In this document: one piece after another, positions 30,292-33,820 of the stretch
Layout: every line of letters begins with the position of its first letter
How positions within the stretch are numbered: the first letter of the stretch is position 1
NCBI GenBank assembly: GCA_005223085.1
Contig: NJBP01000019.1
Span: 1-33,820, forward strand
Direction: 5' to 3'
Source of the DNA: Candidatus Aerophobetes bacterium Ae_b3b
GTDB taxonomy: Bacteria; Aerophobota; Aerophobia; Aerophobales; AE-B3A
Length of the DNA stretch: 33,820 bases
Position numbers and translations under genes: made by a program
The notes under the pieces: model-generated
Told to the model about the DNA's origin: nothing
The model's database searches: none
What the model saw: only the letters and a program-made list of their open reading frames with translations

Positions 30292-31227
30292 ATGGATAGC
30301 CAATTTAACACGTACTCAAGTGGAGTTGGCGTTATGCTATGGCCGGGCCGGCTCCTGAGCAAGATCGTAAATTTGGTAAAGCCGTACCTGTTGATCATGC
30401 CGGCCATGCTTATCTTAGCAGGAGTGATCATCTATCCGCTAATTTTCTCACTGTCCAAGAGCCTGACCGACTTCAATCTAGGCATGCCCGGTGAGGTTTT
30501 CATTGGCCTGAAAAACTACATCACTGCCCTCAATGACCAGGCCTTCCGTGAGAGTTTGGGGGTCAGCCTGTTGTTCTCGCTATGTTCGACTGGCTTGGGG
30601 CTGGCGCTCGGCTTTGGAACAGCGCTCTTGCTCCAACGAGATTTTATCGGTAAGCGACTGTTGACCATCTTGATCATCCTGCCAATGATGGTCACGCCGG
30701 TGGCGGTAGGTATTATTTGGTTACTGATGTTTCAACCCGACTTCAGTATCATTAACGGCCTGCTTGGTCTGATAGGCATCAATGGCCCGATCTGGCTCCA
30801 AAATAAGTGGTCTGCCCGTATAGCTGTCATCGTCGCCGACGTATGGCAATGGACGCCTTTCTTTACCTTGATTTTGCTGGGCGGTTTGTTAAGCTTACCT
30901 GCAGCGGTTATCGAGTCGGCCAAGGTGGACGGTGCGTCAGGTTTTCAGTTGTTGCGCTACATTAAGGTGCCTATGATGAAGTCTTTGATTCTGGTTGTAC
31001 TCCTTATCCGGCTGATTGACTCCTTTAAGACCTTCGACTCGATTTTCATCATGACCAATGGTGGTCCCGGCAGTGCAACTGAGGTACTGAGTCTGCATAT
31101 CTATCGCAGTGGCTTGCCTTTCATGAACATAAGCTATGCCTCAGCTATGAGCTATCTGTTTCTCGTTATCCTGATCGTAACTACTACGTTATTGATCCGT
31201 CAACTGAGGAGGGCTGAAAATGTTTAA
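30292..31227 (+). CDS. ABC sugar transporter permease 1 (MalF-like)
   Basis: The 311-residue protein has six predicted membrane segments (first at about 36-56, LLIMPAMLILAGVIIYPLIF) and the permease EAA loop VIESAKVDGASGFQLLRYIK followed by VPMMKSLILVV, which contacts the ATPase. RPGRLLSKIV precedes the first helix. It pairs with permease 2, overlapping it by eight bases, to form the channel for the sugar delivered by the binding protein at 28527. G+C is higher than in the surrounding regulator and isomerase genes. Confidence 0.92.
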   Translation: MDSQFNTYSSGVGVMLWPGRLLSKIVNLVKPYLLIMPAMLILAGVIIYPLIFSLSKSLTDFNLGMPGEVFIGLKNYITALNDQAFRESLGVSLLFSLCSTGLGLALGFGTALLLQRDFIGKRLLTILIILPMMVTPVAVGIIWLLMFQPDFSIINGLLGLIGINGPIWLQNKWSARIAVIVADVWQWTPFFTLILLGGLLSLPAAVIESAKVDGASGFQLLRYIKVPMMKSLILVVLLIRLIDSFKTFDSIFIMTNGGPGSATEVLSLHIYRSGLPFMNISYASAMSYLFLVILIVTTTLLIRQLRRAENV

Positions 31228-32095
31228 GCAAAAAAGAGTGAACGAGATAAACCAGAAGACTTCGCAACAAACTGTATTTAAAGTTGGCTTTGTAATTATG
31301 TTGGGAGTAATACTCGTCTTCGCGCTATTTCCTCTGCTGTGGATAGTGCTGACCAGCGTAAAGACCCAGCGGGATCTCTTTGCTTTGCCACCACTTTTCA
31401 TTTTCCAGCCGACGCTTGAGCACTGGCACACGGTGTTGATTGAAAGCGAATTCCTGCACTACTATCGCAACAGCCTGGTCATTAGTGGAAGCACATTGAT
31501 AGTTGTGTTGGTCGTGGCAACGATGGCGGCCTACAACTTAGCCCGCAGCCAATACGCATACAAAATACGTGAAAATATCGCTTTTTTTATCCTCTCACAG
31601 CGTATGATGCCGCCAGTGGCCATCATATTGCCCGTTTACGTCTTGTTTAGTCGTATCAGAATGCTGGACCGCCTCGAAACTCTAATTTTAATGAATGTAG
31701 CCTTTAACCTGCCGCTTTCTATCTGGATGATCCGAGGTTTCCTGGAAAGTCTTTCGGTAGAGATAGAAGAAGCGGCTATAGTGGACGGGTGCTCGCGTCT
31801 TGGGGCTTTTATCCGCGTAGGCCTGCCGCAAATGCTCCCTGGCCTGCTTAGCACAGCTCTACTGGTCTTCATATATACTATAAATGAGTTCTTCTTCGCT
31901 CTTATTCTGTCGGGCACGCGTTCCCGCCCCGTGTCGGTAGCAGTACAGTTGTTTTTGCCCACGGGCGTGCGTGGCACACTGTTCGGCGAAGCAGCAGTAG
32001 CATCGATTCTGATCATGCTACCTAGTCTCATCTTTGCCATGTTCATGCAGCGCTACCTAGTGACAGGTATCTCACTCGGTGCCATCAAGGGATAG
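31220..32095 (+). CDS. ABC sugar transporter permease 2 (MalG-like)
   Basis: The 291-residue protein has six membrane segments (first at about 20-42) and the conserved loop VEIEEAAIVDGCSRLGAFIR followed by VGLPQMLPGLL. The P-x-x-L-W-x-x-x-x-S/T start (FPLLWIVLTSVK) and the late LFGEAAVASILIMLPSLIFA are typical of the second permease of carbohydrate family-1 transporters. It ends at 32095, immediately before a remnant of a sugar kinase gene. No gene for an ATP-binding subunit follows, so a shared ATPase such as MsmK/MalK must come from elsewhere. Confidence 0.92.
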   Translation: MFKQKRVNEINQKTSQQTVFKVGFVIMLGVILVFALFPLLWIVLTSVKTQRDLFALPPLFIFQPTLEHWHTVLIESEFLHYYRNSLVISGSTLIVVLVVATMAAYNLARSQYAYKIRENIAFFILSQRMMPPVAIILPVYVLFSRIRMLDRLETLILMNVAFNLPLSIWMIRGFLESLSVEIEEAAIVDGCSRLGAFIRVGLPQMLPGLLSTALLVFIYTINEFFFALILSGTRSRPVSVAVQLFLPTGVRGTLFGEAAVASILIMLPSLIFAMFMQRYLVTGISLGAIKG

Positions 32096-32107
32096 GAGCC
32101 TTCAAGT

Positions 32108-32173
32108 ATGAGTCTTTTGGGTTTAGACCCGGGTCATACCGGTCGTAAAGTTGTTGTATTCAATCTAGTATGA
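32108..32173 (+). pseudogene. 21-codon stub of an FGGY-family sugar kinase
   Basis: A start codon is followed by SLLGLDPGHTGRKVVVFNLV and a TGA. FGGY kinases (xylulokinase, fuculokinase, rhamnulokinase) start with hhLGxDxGTTGxKhhhFD, their phosphate-binding strand-turn; the match of LLGLDxGxTGxKxVVFN is clear. Nothing of the remaining 450 or so residues remains before the next gene, so the kinase was lost by deletion. DP in place of the usual D(I/L/V) and H for T show further drift. It sits between transporter and isomerase genes, where a kinase is expected. Confidence 0.6.
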
Positions 32174-32196
32174 AAAAATCCATGTGAGGTGAGAAG

Positions 32197-33780
32197 ATGA
32201 GTTTTGGGTCTATATCCGTTGAAGAGAAAATTAAAGTAGGAGTGTTTTCACCTAATGACCCCCGGCCCTGGGTGAGATCTCGGAATTTGGAATCGATGCT
32301 CAAATGTGAGTCTTCTTTAATTAATACTCTAGGAAAGGAAGGGGTAAAGGTAATCCGTGGGGGAGATGGTTTTTCTAAAGAAGACCAAATTGCTTGGAAT
32401 ACCAATCTGGTTAGGAAGCATATTGCCAGTATAGCCAAAGAAAAGCCTGACGCCTTAATAATAAATCAAGGTGATTGGGCATTTCCTTATGACTCTGTAG
32501 ATGCTGTTGAGGTCTTTATGCGAGAAACCAAGGATATAGTCAGGATAGTAATATTTTCCTACAAGGATACTAAAATTCCTGGATTGGTAGCTGGAATGGC
32601 TACAGGTGGAGGTTTGAGGAAAATAGGAATCCCCTTTCAGTTATGCTATGGAGTTATTGATAAAGACCCAAAAGTTTTGGGAGAGTTGATGGACATTTTA
32701 AGATTTTACAAAAAACAAAGTGAGGTGTCAGAGAAAGTAAAAGCAGCAATCGAAGCTCTTGGGAGACAAAAATATTTGTCCCTTGGGGGTATGTCTTTAA
32801 GGATGCCCACCACTACCTGCGATGTTGACCAATGGCAAAAGCTATTTGGCATAACCTACGAGGCTCTTGACCAGTCGGAAATGAAAGTTAAAGCTTTAGA
32901 AATGGTTAAATGGATGGGTAAGCCCGGGGAAAGTGATCATGAAATACTTGATGAAAGGGTTAAAGAAGCAGTTGAATACTTGTATAATAAAAAACACGGT
33001 CATTTTGACTTTTCCCGAAGTAGTTTGAAATCCATTAGCAAATTTGTTTATCAGCTTTGCTTTTACTATGCTGCACTCGATTTATGCAGGGAATATCAAA
33101 TTACCTTTGCTGGAATAAAATGTCAGGACGAGTTAAGTGCTCGTGAGTGTACAGCTTGTCTTGCCACTGCTTTTCTTGGTAATGATGTAGGTCCAGAGGG
33201 AAAACCAAAAGAAATTATTCCTGTCGCCTGTGAGAACGATAATGATTCAGCGTTAACGCAGTTATGGATGTATCTTCTTACGAGGAAACCTGCTGGATTT
33301 GGTGATTTTAGAGATGTGGAAGATGGCATTCTGAGCATTGTCAACTGTGGACAGCATCCTCCTTATTTCTTTGGTACTCCAGATGAGGATTCGGTAAAAA
33401 AACTTGATGCTGTTGAGTACATGGGTCAAGAACACTTCTACGCAGCAGGAGGGAGTGTTGTAAGAGGTAGAACACCAGGAAGAGAGATTATGACTATCGC
33501 TCGTCTAGCCAGGGAAAATTTAAGATATCAATTGATAGCTATGCCGATTGAAACAATTGAGGTTTCTCCAGAAGACCATAAAAAATATAATCTCGCCTGG
33601 CCTATAATAAAAGGAAAAATACCTATCCCTGATAAGAGGCTAATTGATTTATGGCCATGTAATCATTTGGGATTTGCTTACGGAGATTTAAGTCCTCATT
33701 TAGTAGAGATGGCTCATAGATTAGACATAGGCTATAGGGTATTTGATATAAATGGGAGAGAGTATTCCAAGCCTAGTTAG
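32197..33780 (+). CDS. L-fucose isomerase family protein
   Basis: The 527-residue protein resembles L-fucose/L-arabinose-type isomerases, which convert an aldose to a ketose with a divalent metal. Likely metal residues are the Glu of IKCQDELSA (about residue 310), the Asp in VACENDNDSALTQL (about 350) and the His in WPCNHLGFAYGDL (about 490), matching the Glu-Asp-His set of E. coli FucI. The N-terminal third (VGVFSPNDPRPWVRSRNL, ALIINQGDWAFPYDSVDAVE) fits the substrate-side domains. The sugar is not determinable; fucose, arabinose or related deoxysugars are options. RBS gaggtgagaag precedes the ATG. Composition matches the chromosome, unlike the transporter. Confidence 0.8.
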   Translation: MSFGSISVEEKIKVGVFSPNDPRPWVRSRNLESMLKCESSLINTLGKEGVKVIRGGDGFSKEDQIAWNTNLVRKHIASIAKEKPDALIINQGDWAFPYDSVDAVEVFMRETKDIVRIVIFSYKDTKIPGLVAGMATGGGLRKIGIPFQLCYGVIDKDPKVLGELMDILRFYKKQSEVSEKVKAAIEALGRQKYLSLGGMSLRMPTTTCDVDQWQKLFGITYEALDQSEMKVKALEMVKWMGKPGESDHEILDERVKEAVEYLYNKKHGHFDFSRSSLKSISKFVYQLCFYYAALDLCREYQITFAGIKCQDELSARECTACLATAFLGNDVGPEGKPKEIIPVACENDNDSALTQLWMYLLTRKPAGFGDFRDVEDGILSIVNCGQHPPYFFGTPDEDSVKKLDAVEYMGQEHFYAAGGSVVRGRTPGREIMTIARLARENLRYQLIAMPIETIEVSPEDHKKYNLAWPIIKGKIPIPDKRLIDLWPCNHLGFAYGDLSPHLVEMAHRLDIGYRVFDINGREYSKPS

Positions 33781-33792
33781 TAGGATGTTAAG

Positions 33793-33820
33793 TTGAATTT
33801 AAGAGAGCGTTTTTTAGAAA
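33793..33820 (+). CDS. start of a further gene, cut by the window end
   Basis: TTG at 33793 opens a frame reading MNLRERFLE to the end of the window, 12 bp after the isomerase stop. M(N/T)xRERFL is how many uroporphyrinogen-decarboxylase-like proteins begin, and these are often found beside sugar and methyl-transfer genes. Nine residues are too few for a firm call. Confidence 0.3.

Noticed and set aside
1-33820. CRISPR array or restriction-modification system
   Set aside because: No regularly spaced repeat-spacer array and no methyltransferase or Cas gene was seen anywhere in the window.

Overview
The window is bacterial chromosome from an anaerobe. It carries a four-subunit 2-oxoacid:ferredoxin oxidoreductase, a bacterial ribosomal and translation core (infC-rpmI-rplT, rpsP, trmD, rplS, thrS), ftsK, bacterial-type phospholipid genes and polA. 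Base composition is moderately AT-rich, with short intergenic gaps and many dispersed palindromic repeats. This fits an uncultured anaerobic lineage (something like Aerophobota or Atribacterota is a guess; the lineage cannot be fixed from the sequence alone).

Layout. (1) 1-3.8 kb is an accessory, decaying region: two badly eroded minus-strand genes, a membrane-anchored TPR protein, two copies of a tRNA-Ser-like 3' end, REP-like palindromes, a short XRE-type HTH protein, a DUF433/DUF5615 toxin-antitoxin-type pair and an HTH relic. (2) 3.8-11.4 kb is a plus-strand run: an isochorismatase-fold protein, dut, ftsK, pgsA, pgpA, then porG-porD-porA-porB. The porB gene contains an in-frame 173-residue mini-intein exactly at the thiamine-diphosphate site. 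(3) 11.5-17.5 kb is on the minus strand: polA, gatA, a ThyA-family protein resembling the methanogen type, and a GalE-like epimerase. (4) 17.5-19.6 kb holds a long structured leader with direct repeats and a possible Shine-Dalgarno switch, then an M23 peptidase and a bactofilin. (5) 19.65-27.1 kb is the translation cluster: tRNA-Cys, tRNA-Val, thrS (no TGS domain), infC (no ATG/GTG/TTG start; AUU likely), rpmI, rplT, a PASTA protein, rpe, rpsP, khpA, trmD (no rimM), rplS, lepB, yraN. (6) 27.1-33.8 kb is a sugar-use locus: a LacI-family regulator with a near-perfect autoregulatory operator, an ABC sugar transporter (binding protein and two permeases, no ATPase) of visibly higher GC than its surroundings, a 21-codon stub of an FGGY sugar kinase, and an L-fucose-isomerase-family protein.

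How the genes fit together. PorGDAB would make or use acyl-CoA with reduced ferredoxin as the central anaerobic oxidation step, and the intein must splice for PorB to be active. The M23 peptidase, bactofilin, PASTA protein, LepB, PgsA/PgpA and FtsK cover envelope growth and division. The sugar locus probably imports a sugar and isomerises it; its kinase and transporter ATPase must be encoded elsewhere.

The most notable observations are the PorB mini-intein, the AUU-start infC, the two alternative pairings around the M23 peptidase ribosome-binding site, and the mosaic, partly decayed sugar operon.
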